Positions 9,590-17,565 of a DNA stretch of 64,000 nt are shown here, in pieces. The notes below the pieces were generated by a model. That model did no database searches, had not been told where the DNA came from, and saw only the letters and a program-made list of their open reading frames with translations. The stretch comes from Bordetella ansorpii. Its GTDB lineage: Bacteria; Pseudomonadota; Gammaproteobacteria; Burkholderiales; Burkholderiaceae_B. The stretch lies in assembly GCF_900078705.1 (NCBI RefSeq), contig NZ_FKIF01000009.1, positions 310,001 through 374,000 on the forward strand. The letters are read 5' to 3'. Position 1 is the first letter of the stretch. Every line of letters starts with the position of its first letter. Both the position numbers and the translations under genes were made by a program.

Positions 9590-10372
9590 TCAGCGCGCCG
9601 TCCAGCCGCCGTCGACCGAAATCGACGCGCCGGTGATCTGCGCGGCCGCGTCCGAGGCCAGGAACACCGCGGTGCCGCCCAGTTGCTCGGGGGTGACGAA
9701 CTGCAGCGACGGCTGCTTCTCGCCCAGCAGTTCGCGCGCGGCGTCGTCCTGCGAGATGCCCTTGTCCTTGGCGATGGCGCTGATCTGCTTCTCGACCAGC
9801 GGGGTGCGGACCCAGCCCGGGCAGATGGCGTTGGCGGTGACGCCCTGGCCGGCGGCTTCCAGCGCGGCGACCTTGGTCAGGCCCACCACGCCGTGCTTGG
9901 CGGCCACGTAGGCCGACTTGCTGGCCGAGGCCACCAGGCCGTGCGCCGAGGCGATGTTGATGATGCGGCCCCAGCCCTGCTTCTTCATGTGTGGCAGCGC
10001 GGCGGCCATGCCGTGGAACACGGCGGACAGGTTCAGCGCGATGATGGCATCCCACTTGTCGACGGGAAAATCCTCGATCAGCGCGGTGTGCTGGATGCCG
10101 GCGTTGTTGACCAGGATGTCGATGCGGCCCAGGCTTTGCACGGTGTTGGCCACCAGTTGGCGCACGGCCTCGCCCTTGGACAGGTCGGCGCCGTCGTACA
10201 GCACCTTCACGCCGTGCTGCTCGGCCAGGTCGGCGCGCAGCTTCTCGATTTCAGCGGCGTCGCCGAACCCATTCAGGACGATGTCAGCGCCATTTTGCGC
10301 GAAGGTCGTGGCGATACCCAGGCCGATACCGCTGGTCGAACCGGTGACGACGGCAACTTTACCTTTCAGCAT
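9590..10372 (-). CDS. bdhA: 3-hydroxybutyrate dehydrogenase
   Basis: This is a 260-residue classical short-chain dehydrogenase. It has the NAD site TGSTSGIG (residues 10-17), NNAG, the catalytic Ser in NIASAHGL and the YVAAK active-site Tyr/Lys pair. GIQHTALIEDFPVDKWD and CPGWVRTPLVEKQI are characteristic of D-3-hydroxybutyrate dehydrogenases, which oxidise 3-hydroxybutyrate to acetoacetate during polyhydroxybutyrate or ketone-body use. It is followed by yaaA. Confidence 0.93.
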   Translation of the reverse strand: MLKGKVAVVTGSTSGIGLGIATTFAQNGADIVLNGFGDAAEIEKLRADLAEQHGVKVLYDGADLSKGEAVRQLVANTVQSLGRIDILVNNAGIQHTALIEDFPVDKWDAIIALNLSAVFHGMAAALPHMKKQGWGRIINIASAHGLVASASKSAYVAAKHGVVGLTKVAALEAAGQGVTANAICPGWVRTPLVEKQISAIAKDKGISQDDAARELLGEKQPSLQFVTPEQLGGTAVFLASDAAAQITGASISVDGGWTAR

Positions 10373-10519
10373 GAACGTGCTCCTACAGAGTGGTGCGCAG
10401 GACGGCAGTGTAGCCGCCGGGCGCGGGATCTACGAGGACAGTGACAGCCGACATGCTACCGCCTGCCGGCTGGTGCGAAGATGAATCATGGCCTGCATGG
10501 GAAGGTCCAGAGGCCGGGC

Positions 10520-11740
10520 CTACGGTTTGACGCCGGCCTTGGCGGCCGGTTCCTCCACGGCGCCGGTCTCGGAGAATCCCGCGGGCCGCACGGCCATGCC
10601 CCGGATGCCGCCGTAGCGCGACGGCAGGCGTTCGGCCAGCTTCAGGATCAGCGGCGCCACGCCCATCGACAGGGCCACCACGATGGTCAGCAGGTCGCTC
10701 TGCGAGCGGGTGATGATGTGGTTGTCCAGCGACTCGGCGAAGATGGCGAAGCTGAACTCCCCGCCCTGGGCCAGCACCAGCGCGTACATCAGCCGGTGAT
10801 AGTGCGGCAACCCCGCCAGCCGGGCGATGCCGTACAGGATGGCGCCCTTGATCGCCAGCAGGGCCAGCACGCCCAGGCACACATAGCGCCAATACACCAG
10901 CGCTTCATGCAGGTTGACCGACATGCCCACGGCCAGGAAGAACAGGCCCAGCAGCAAGCCCTTGAAGGGTTCGATGTTCTGTTCCAGGTCGTCGCGGTAG
11001 CGCGAGTCGGCCAGCAACACCCCGACCAGGAAACCGCCCAGGCCCGCCGACAGCCCGGCATAGTCGAACAGTTGCGCGGTGCCCAGCACCACCAGCAGCG
11101 CGGCGGCGGTGAACAGTTCGTGCAGTTGCGAGCGCGCGGCCCAGTCCAGCAGCTTGAGCTTGTAGCCGACCGCCACCACGACCACCGCCACCAGCGCGGC
11201 GCCGAAAGAGGGTTCGGATTGCCCGCTGGCGCCCAGCAGGCCGGCCGCCACCAGCATGGGAATCGCCGCCATGTCCTGGAACAGCAACACGCCCAGCGCG
11301 GAATGGCCCAAGGGGGTGCGCAGCAGGCCGCGCTCTTCCAGCAGGCGCAGGGCCACCGCCGTGGAGGACAGCGCCAATGACAGGCCGCACAGCACGGCGC
11401 CCACCCAGGTCATGCCGGCCAGGTGCCGCAGGCCGACCCCGAAGACCACGCCCAGCAGCAGCCCGCAGCCCAGCATCTGCAAGGTGCCCAGCCCGAAGAC
11501 CTCCCGCCGCATGGCCCACAGCCGCGCCGGCGCCAACTCCAGGCCGACCAGGAACAGCATCATCACCACGCCCCATTGCGAGATGTTCCAGATGGCGGGC
11601 ACGTCGCTGACCATGGACAGCCCGGAGGGACCGATCAGCATGCCGGCCAGCAGATAGCCGGGAATGGCGCCCAGCCCCAGGCGCGTGGCCAACGGGACGC
11701 ACAGGACGGCGGCAAGCAGGAGGAGCGTGAGGAGTTCCAT
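10520..11740 (-). CDS. CPA2-family cation:proton antiporter
   Basis: This 406-residue, almost wholly hydrophobic protein resembles the membrane half of KefB/KefC/YbaL exchangers. It shows GYLLAGMLIGPSG, FLVGLELAPARLW and ALSSTAVALRLLEERG. There is no RCK/TrkA-N nucleotide-binding domain after the membrane part, so gating differs from glutathione-controlled Kef proteins, or a separate subunit is used. It exchanges Na+ or K+ for H+ by family analogy only. It lies next to the LysR gene but is probably not part of the phn regulon. Confidence 0.85.
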   Translation of the reverse strand: MELLTLLLLAAVLCVPLATRLGLGAIPGYLLAGMLIGPSGLSMVSDVPAIWNISQWGVVMMLFLVGLELAPARLWAMRREVFGLGTLQMLGCGLLLGVVFGVGLRHLAGMTWVGAVLCGLSLALSSTAVALRLLEERGLLRTPLGHSALGVLLFQDMAAIPMLVAAGLLGASGQSEPSFGAALVAVVVVAVGYKLKLLDWAARSQLHELFTAAALLVVLGTAQLFDYAGLSAGLGGFLVGVLLADSRYRDDLEQNIEPFKGLLLGLFFLAVGMSVNLHEALVYWRYVCLGVLALLAIKGAILYGIARLAGLPHYHRLMYALVLAQGGEFSFAIFAESLDNHIITRSQSDLLTIVVALSMGVAPLILKLAERLPSRYGGIRGMAVRPAGFSETGAVEEPAAKAGVKP

Positions 11741-11763
11741 GCGGGTGGCGCGAGACGATCCCG

Positions 11764-12663
11764 TTAGGATAGCGGGCTTTGCATCATGCTGGCGGCCGAT
11801 TCGAGGACCTTCTGCTGCGCCTGCAGGAACGAGCGGACCAGCACGCTTTCCCGCCGCTCGCGGGCGAAGTAGATGTAGGTGCTGGTAATGGCGGGGTCGC
11901 CCTCGATGCGAATCGGCCTGAACCGCGGGTCAGGGATGAACTCGGCCTCGGACACGGCCCCGACGCCCAGTCCGCGCGCGACCGCCTCGCGCAGCGACTC
12001 CCGGCTGCCGACCTCCAGCGCGCACTCCGTGCGCACCCCGGCGTCGTGCAGCGCCTTGTCCAGCGTGGCCTGGGTGGTCGAACCCGCTTCGCGCCGCAAC
12101 AACTCGACGCCCTCCAGCATGGCCAGCGGCACGCTGCGATGGCGCGCCAGGAAATGATCCTTGTGCGCGAACAGGATGATGGCGTGCCTGGCATACAGCA
12201 GCGCATCCAGCGCGTCGTTGTCGTGCCTGCCCGCCAGGACGCCCAGGTCGGTGGCGTAGTTGACCAGATCCTCCAGGACCTGGCGGGAGTTGCCGATGCG
12301 GATGGAGAGCTTCATGCCGGGATGGCGCTGGCGATAGGCGGCGACCATCTCGATCACGTGGAACGGCCCCACCGCCCCCAGGTGCAGCGTGCCCTGGTTC
12401 AGTTGGCCGGCATCGCGCAGGAAATACTCGGCCTCGGCCTCGAGCGCCAGGATTTTCTGGGCCAGGGGCAACAGTTGCTCGCCGGCCACGGACAGGTTCA
12501 TGCGGTAGCCGCGGCGGTGGAACAGCTCGAGATGGCTTTGCTGTTCCAGCGAGGCGATCTGGGCAGACACGGTCGGCTGGCTGACGTGCAGGGCGCGGGC
12601 AGCCGCGCTGAGACTGCCATGGCGGGCCACGGCGACGAAAGCGCGGTAACGGGCGGAGGTCAT
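11764..12663 (-). CDS. LysR-family regulator, probable controller of the phosphonate operon
   Basis: This 299-residue regulator has an N-terminal winged helix-turn-helix (AFVAVARHGSLSAAARALHV, then SQPTVSAQIASLEQ) and a LysR substrate-binding domain from about residue 90. It is divergent from phnD across 141 bases, the standard LysR layout for self-repression and activation of the neighbouring operon. LysR proteins controlling 2-aminoethylphosphonate genes independently of phosphate are known in pseudomonads. By analogy it could sense a phosphonate or its aldehyde; the ligand is an inference. Confidence 0.85.
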   Translation of the reverse strand: MTSARYRAFVAVARHGSLSAAARALHVSQPTVSAQIASLEQQSHLELFHRRGYRMNLSVAGEQLLPLAQKILALEAEAEYFLRDAGQLNQGTLHLGAVGPFHVIEMVAAYRQRHPGMKLSIRIGNSRQVLEDLVNYATDLGVLAGRHDNDALDALLYARHAIILFAHKDHFLARHRSVPLAMLEGVELLRREAGSTTQATLDKALHDAGVRTECALEVGSRESLREAVARGLGVGAVSEAEFIPDPRFRPIRIEGDPAITSTYIYFARERRESVLVRSFLQAQQKVLESAASMMQSPLS

Positions 12664-12804
12664 CTATAGGATAAATCTTCAGAATCAAGAAAATATCAGT
12701 CTACTTTCTTCACATGAAGGCAACGTGTCATCCCTAGCATGGTCGTCGCTCCCTCCTCCCTCCCGGCTGGCCTTCTCCAGCCTCAGATGAAAACGGAATA
12801 CGCC

Positions 12805-13680
12805 ATGAAGATGACTCGCAAGACCTGGATGAAATTCACGAGCGCGACGCTGCTCGCCCTGGCCACTGCCGGCGCCGCCTCCGCCCAGACGGCGGAACTG
12901 CGCGTGGGCCTGATCCCCTCGGAAGACGCACAGGCCATGATCCACGCCAGCCAGCAGGTCATGGACCAGCTGGCGCAGAAGACCGGCATGAAAGTGCGGC
13001 CGTTCGTCGCCACCGACTACAACGGCGTCATCGAGGCGCTGCGTTCCGGCAAGCTGGACATCGCCTATCTGGGCCCCTTCTCTTATGTCCTGGCCAGCCA
13101 GGTGGCCGACGCCGAAGCTTTCGCCGTGGCGGTCACCAAGAAGACCGGCACGAGCTCGTATCACAGCCTGCTGATCACCCGCAAGGATTCGGGCCTGGAC
13201 AGCGTGGCCAAGCTGAAGGGCCATACGTTCGCATTCGTCGATCCCAGTTCGACCTCCGGCCACCTGTTCCCCAAGGCCGGCCTGCTGAAAGACGGTTTCG
13301 ATCCCGAGAAGCACTTCTCGCGCGTGATCTTCTCGGGCTCGCATGACGCCAGCATCATGGCGGTGGCCAACGGCAAGGTGGACGGCGCCGCCGTCGCCGA
13401 CCGCATCCTGGACTCGGCGTTCGCCAAGGGCCTGGTGAAGAAGGAAGACATCCAGATGGTGTGGCGCTCGCCCGACATTCCCGAATCGCCCATGGTCTGG
13501 CGCAAGAAGCTGGACGCGGCCACCAAGCGGAAGGTCTCGGCGGCGATGAGCGAGATCAAGGACCTGCCGTGGGGAGACCAGGGCGTGCTCAACGGCTTTG
13601 CGCCGACCAACGACCAGGCCTACGACGTCATCCGCCAGACGGCCAAGACGCTGAACCTCGATCTGGGCAAGATGAAATGA
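12805..13680 (+). CDS. phnD: Phosphonate ABC transporter, periplasmic binding protein
   Basis: This is a 291-residue PhnD-type solute-binding protein. It has a signal peptide ending ATAGAASAQ, then the family body: LRVGLIPSEDAQA, SGKLDIAYLGPFSYVLA, FVDPSSTSGHLFP and FSGSHDASIMAVANGKVDGAA. It captures phosphonates (or phosphite) for the PhnCE permease. Start 12805 was preferred over upstream ATGs because a GGA lies 7 bases before it and it gives a clean signal peptide. Its stop overlaps the phnC start (ATGA). Confidence 0.93.
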   Translation: MKMTRKTWMKFTSATLLALATAGAASAQTAELRVGLIPSEDAQAMIHASQQVMDQLAQKTGMKVRPFVATDYNGVIEALRSGKLDIAYLGPFSYVLASQVADAEAFAVAVTKKTGTSSYHSLLITRKDSGLDSVAKLKGHTFAFVDPSSTSGHLFPKAGLLKDGFDPEKHFSRVIFSGSHDASIMAVANGKVDGAAVADRILDSAFAKGLVKKEDIQMVWRSPDIPESPMVWRKKLDAATKRKVSAAMSEIKDLPWGDQGVLNGFAPTNDQAYDVIRQTAKTLNLDLGKMK

Positions 13681-14471
13681 TCCATCTACGCCAACTCCGC
13701 AAGCGCTACGGCGGCAACCACGTGCTGCACGGTATCGACCTGGACGTGCAAGCGGGCGAGTTCGTCGTGATGCTGGGGCTGTCGGGCGCCGGCAAATCGA
13801 CGCTGCTGCGCTGCATGAACGGCCTGGTGCGGCCCGACGCAGGCGTCCTGCGGGTTGGCGACATCGACCTGATGCAGCAGCACTCGCGCCGGGTGCTGGC
13901 GCGTCAGGTTGCGATGGTGTTCCAGCATCACAATCTGGTGCCCCGGCTCTCGGTCCTGAAGAACGTGCTGACGGGCCGCCTGGGCGCCACGGGAACGTGG
14001 TCTTCGATGCTGCAGCTCTTTCGCAGGAGCGACCTCGATCTGGCCCTCGAATGCCTGGACCGGGTGGGCCTCTCGCACAAGGCGCACGAGCGCACCGAGG
14101 CCCTGTCCGGCGGACAGATGCAGCGGGTGGGCATCGCCCGGGCGCTGGCGCAGCAGCCCCGGGTGATCCTCGCCGACGAGCCCGTGGCCAGCCTCGATCC
14201 CAAGACGGCCCGCACGGTGCTGCAGTACCTGCGCGACGCGACCCGCGGGCTGGGCATCTCGGTCGTATGCAACCTGCACCAGGTCGACTATGCGCGCGAA
14301 TTCGGCGATCGCATCGTCGGCCTTGCGCAAGGCCGGGTCCGGTACGACGGTCCGGCCGACGGCCTGGACGAGACCTCGCTCGACGCCATCTACCACGCGC
14401 AACCGCCCGCGGCCGGCCCCGCCATCGCCGAGACCTGGCACAGCGCCCTCACTACCGGAGAACTTTCGTGA
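13677..14471 (+). CDS. phnC: Phosphonate ABC transporter, ATP-binding protein
   Basis: The 264-residue ATPase has Walker A GLSGAGKST, signature LSGGQMQRVGIARAL, Walker B VILADEPVASLDP and a His-switch region (CNLHQVDYAREF). The lengthy insertion between Q-loop and signature (NVLTGRLGATGTWSSML) is typical of PhnC. Its ATG overlaps the phnD stop and its stop overlaps the GTG start of phnE, so the three genes are translationally coupled. Confidence 0.95.
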   Translation: MIHLRQLRKRYGGNHVLHGIDLDVQAGEFVVMLGLSGAGKSTLLRCMNGLVRPDAGVLRVGDIDLMQQHSRRVLARQVAMVFQHHNLVPRLSVLKNVLTGRLGATGTWSSMLQLFRRSDLDLALECLDRVGLSHKAHERTEALSGGQMQRVGIARALAQQPRVILADEPVASLDPKTARTVLQYLRDATRGLGISVVCNLHQVDYAREFGDRIVGLAQGRVRYDGPADGLDETSLDAIYHAQPPAAGPAIAETWHSALTTGELS

Positions 14472-15298
14472 GCCCCCTGACGGCAAGAGATCCCTATCGC
14501 TGGACGGCCGGCCGTCCGCACGGCAAGACGGGCTGGCTGGGCGCCGCCGCGGTCGCGCTGGCCCTGGCCTGGGCATTGCAATGGAGCGCCCAGGGCGCGC
14601 AGATGAGCTGGGGCGAACTGGCCGCCGGCCTGCCACAGATCGCCGATTTCCTCTCCCGTTCCGTGCCCCCGGACCTGGACATCCTGGACAGGCTGTGGCG
14701 GCCCACCTTGGAGACGATCCAGATCGCGATCTGGGGCACGCTGCTCAGCATCCTGCTCGCCCTGCCCCTCTCGTTCATCGCCGCGGGCAACCTGCACGGC
14801 TGGAACGCGCTGCGCGTGGCGACGCGGCAGTTCCTGAACGTCGTGCGCAGCATCAATGAATTGATCCTCGCCCTGGTATTCGTATCGGCCGTCGGGCTCG
14901 GCCCCTTTCCTGGCGTGCTGGCCCTGGCGCTGCACGGCATGGGCATGCTGGGCAAGTTCTTCGCCGAGAGCATCGAGGAGATCGATGAGGGCCCGCTGGA
15001 AGCCTTGCGCAGCGCGGGCGCCAACACGCTGCAGGTCATCGTGTTCGGCGTGATTCCGCAAGCCATCACCGCGTGGATCGCCGTGGTGCTGTACCGCTTC
15101 GAAGTCAACCTGCGCTCGGCCACCGTGCTGGGGATGGTGGGAGCCGGCGGCCTGGGATTCGAACTGGTGGCCAGCCTCAAGCTGTTCCGCTACCAGGAAA
15201 CCGCCACCTGCATCATCGTCATCACCGTGATGGTGATCCTGGCCGACCTGGCGTCGAGCACGCTGCGGCGGCGCATACAGCGAGGCCATCGGCACTGA
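14468..15298 (+). CDS. phnE: Phosphonate ABC transporter, permease
   Basis: This is a 276-residue inner-membrane permease. It has several hydrophobic helices and the EAA-type loop EALRSAGANTLQVIVFGVIPQ, which docks PhnC. The RSINELILALVF segment and the end (LRSATVLGMVGAGGLGFEL) match PhnE. Translation begins at a GTG that overlaps the phnC TGA. Confidence 0.94.
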   Translation: MSPLTARDPYRWTAGRPHGKTGWLGAAAVALALAWALQWSAQGAQMSWGELAAGLPQIADFLSRSVPPDLDILDRLWRPTLETIQIAIWGTLLSILLALPLSFIAAGNLHGWNALRVATRQFLNVVRSINELILALVFVSAVGLGPFPGVLALALHGMGMLGKFFAESIEEIDEGPLEALRSAGANTLQVIVFGVIPQAITAWIAVVLYRFEVNLRSATVLGMVGAGGLGFELVASLKLFRYQETATCIIVITVMVILADLASSTLRRRIQRGHRH

Positions 15299-15456
15299 CA
15301 CTGCCCCGCGCCGCCGGCCCGGCGGCCCGCTGGCGGCAGCCCGCCCGCCCAGGCTGTCCGGCCGAGCCGGACGGCACCCGAACACACCCTGCACGGCCGC
15401 GGCCCCCCATCGCCCCCGCCCGCGGCCCGTCTCGTCCGTATCAAAGGCAAATCATC

Positions 15457-16545
15457 ATGTGGACCTATCACAACCCTGTCGACATCCATGCCGGCCCCGG
15501 CTGCCTGCAGCGGCTGCCGGCACTGCTCAAGCGCCGGGATTTCCTGCTGGTCGTGTTTCCCGAGGCCCACGGTCTGGGGCTGGTCGACACGATCCGCGCC
15601 CTTGCCGGCGACCGCCTGCGGGGCGTGATCGACGACATCCTGCCCAATCCCGACGTGGGCTGGCTGGCGCCGTTGTATGACCGCGTACACCGCGAGCACG
15701 CGGGCGTGCCCTGCATCGTCGCATTGGGAGGCGGCAGCGTCATCGATACGGCCAAGGCGTTGCTGTGTGCGACGCCGGCAGGCACGTTTGCCGAACTGCT
15801 GGCGGCGCTGGAGCGGGGCGAGACCTTGCCCGCGGGCCGGCACAAGTCCCTGATCGCCATTCCGTCCACCGCCGGCACCGGCAGCGAAGTGACTCCCTGG
15901 GCCACGTTGTGGGACCAGGCCCAGGGCCGCAAGCATTCGCTGCACCAACCGTGGACATGGCCGGAAGCCGCCATCATCGATCCGGCGCTGATGGGCAGCC
16001 TGCCCGCCGCCGCGACCCTGGCAAGCGGCCTGGATGCGCTGTCGCACGCGCTGGAGTCCATCTGGAACGTCAACCGCAACCCGGTCTCGATGGCGCTGGC
16101 CATACAGGCCGCGCGCCGCATCCTGGACGTGTTGCCGCGCCTGATGCACGACCTGCACGACGCCGGCCTGCGCGCCGACATGGCCCAGGCGGCGCTGATG
16201 GCCGGCCTGGCCTTCTCCAACACCAAGACCGCGCTGGCCCACTCGCTGTCCTACGAGATCACCTTGCGCCAGGGCATCGCGCACGGCATTGCGTGCTCGT
16301 TCAGCCTGCCCATCGTGCTGGAGATGGCGCTGGGCGCGGACGATGGGGTCGATCAGGCGCTGATGTCCATATTCGATGCCGCCAGCGGCCAAGCCGCCTC
16401 GGCCCGCCTGCGCCGGTTCCTGCAGGGCCTGGGCGTGGCCACCGACCCGACCGAATACGGCCTGGCCCCCGCCGACTGGCGCGAGATGGTGCGGTCGGCG
16501 GCGCAGGGGCCTCGTGGCCGCAACTTCATCCGGGCCCTGGCCTAA
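15457..16545 (+). CDS. Iron-containing alcohol dehydrogenase, likely acting on phosphonoacetaldehyde / hydroxyethylphosphonate
   Basis: The 362-residue protein is a group III (Fe-type) dehydrogenase. It has the NAD site GGGSVIDTAKA, the STAGTGSEVTPWATLWD segment, and metal-ligand regions ASGLDALSHALESIWN and RQGIAHGIACSFSLP. Its opening (WTYHNPVDIHAGPG) and compact length resemble phosphonoacetaldehyde reductases of the PhpC type. Placed between phnE and phnX it would supply or consume phosphonoacetaldehyde; oxidation of imported 2-hydroxyethylphosphonate is the best guess. The substrate is inferred from context. It starts 158 bases after phnE, and that spacer holds no gene. Confidence 0.8.
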   Translation: MWTYHNPVDIHAGPGCLQRLPALLKRRDFLLVVFPEAHGLGLVDTIRALAGDRLRGVIDDILPNPDVGWLAPLYDRVHREHAGVPCIVALGGGSVIDTAKALLCATPAGTFAELLAALERGETLPAGRHKSLIAIPSTAGTGSEVTPWATLWDQAQGRKHSLHQPWTWPEAAIIDPALMGSLPAAATLASGLDALSHALESIWNVNRNPVSMALAIQAARRILDVLPRLMHDLHDAGLRADMAQAALMAGLAFSNTKTALAHSLSYEITLRQGIAHGIACSFSLPIVLEMALGADDGVDQALMSIFDAASGQAASARLRRFLQGLGVATDPTEYGLAPADWREMVRSAAQGPRGRNFIRALA

Positions 16546-16624
16546 CGCAAGGCCATGCTCGCCGCCTGCCTGCTTCCCTTGATCCCTATCCCCCAACTGC
16601 CCACGCCCTCCACAGGAACGCATC

Positions 16625-17515
16625 ATGTCATCGACCCTCGCCATCGCCTCTGCCTCCGCCGACAGCGCACGGCGCCTTGGCGGCTCTCTCTCGCCCTTGC
16701 AGGCCGTCATCTTCGACTGGGCCGGCACGCTGGTTGACTTCGGCTCGCTGGCCCCCACGCAGATCTTCGTCGAGGCGTTCGCCTCGTTCGGCATCCGGGT
16801 CACGCTCGCCCAGGCCCGGGGCCCGATGGGGCTGTCGAAATGGCAGCACATCCATCGGCTGCTGCAGGACCCCGGCATCCGCCAGCAATGGCTCGCCACC
16901 TTCGGCCAGGCGCCCGCGGACGCCGACGTCGACGCCATCTACGCCCGCTTCATGCCCATGCAGATCGCCAAGGTGGGCGAGTACTCCGCGCCGATCGACG
17001 GCGCCGTGGCCACCCTGCAATGGCTCAGGGAACAGGGCATGAAGATCGGCTCATGCTCGGGATATCCCCGCGCCGTGCTGGACCGACTGCTGCCCCAGGC
17101 GCTGGCCGCCGGCATCGCGCCGGATCACGTCGTCGCCGGCGACGAGTTTCCGGCCGGCGCACGCCCCGGCCCCTTCATGGCCCTGGCCAACGTACTGGCC
17201 CTGGGCATCACGGACGTGGGCGCCTGCGTGAAGGTCGATGACACCAGTCCCGGCATCGAAGAAGGCCGCAACGCCGGCATGTGGAGCATCGGCCTGAGCC
17301 TGTCGGGCAACGAGGTCGGTTACTCGCCGCGGGAGCACGCCCAGGCGCCCGCCGCGGAGATCGCGGCCCGGGTGGCCCGCGCCGAGGAAAAGCTCGTCCA
17401 GGCCGGCGCCCACTATGTCATTCCCAGCGTGGCGCACTTGCCGAACGTGCTGCACGAAATCGCCGGCATGGCCCGGATCGGCGTGCGTCCCGACTCCGCC
17501 TCCTTGCTTTCCTGA
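16625..17515 (+). CDS. phnX: Phosphonoacetaldehyde hydrolase (phosphonatase)
   Basis: This 296-residue HAD-superfamily enzyme cleaves phosphonoacetaldehyde to acetaldehyde and phosphate. It has the nucleophile motif FDWAGT with Asp31, the cap-domain Schiff-base Lys72 in RGPMGLSKWQHI, the SCSGYPRAVLDRLLP motif II region and the VKVDDTSPGIEEGRNAGMW acid motif. An N-terminal extension of about 22 residues precedes the usual start. An AGGAA site precedes the ATG. PhnX is the only C-P-cleaving enzyme in the operon; no aminotransferase PhnW is nearby. Confidence 0.95.
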   Translation: MSSTLAIASASADSARRLGGSLSPLQAVIFDWAGTLVDFGSLAPTQIFVEAFASFGIRVTLAQARGPMGLSKWQHIHRLLQDPGIRQQWLATFGQAPADADVDAIYARFMPMQIAKVGEYSAPIDGAVATLQWLREQGMKIGSCSGYPRAVLDRLLPQALAAGIAPDHVVAGDEFPAGARPGPFMALANVLALGITDVGACVKVDDTSPGIEEGRNAGMWSIGLSLSGNEVGYSPREHAQAPAAEIAARVARAEEKLVQAGAHYVIPSVAHLPNVLHEIAGMARIGVRPDSASLLS

Positions 17516-17565
17516 ACCGTTTCCCCGCCCCCCGCTACCCAGCCCCTACCCAAAAGGCGAATCCC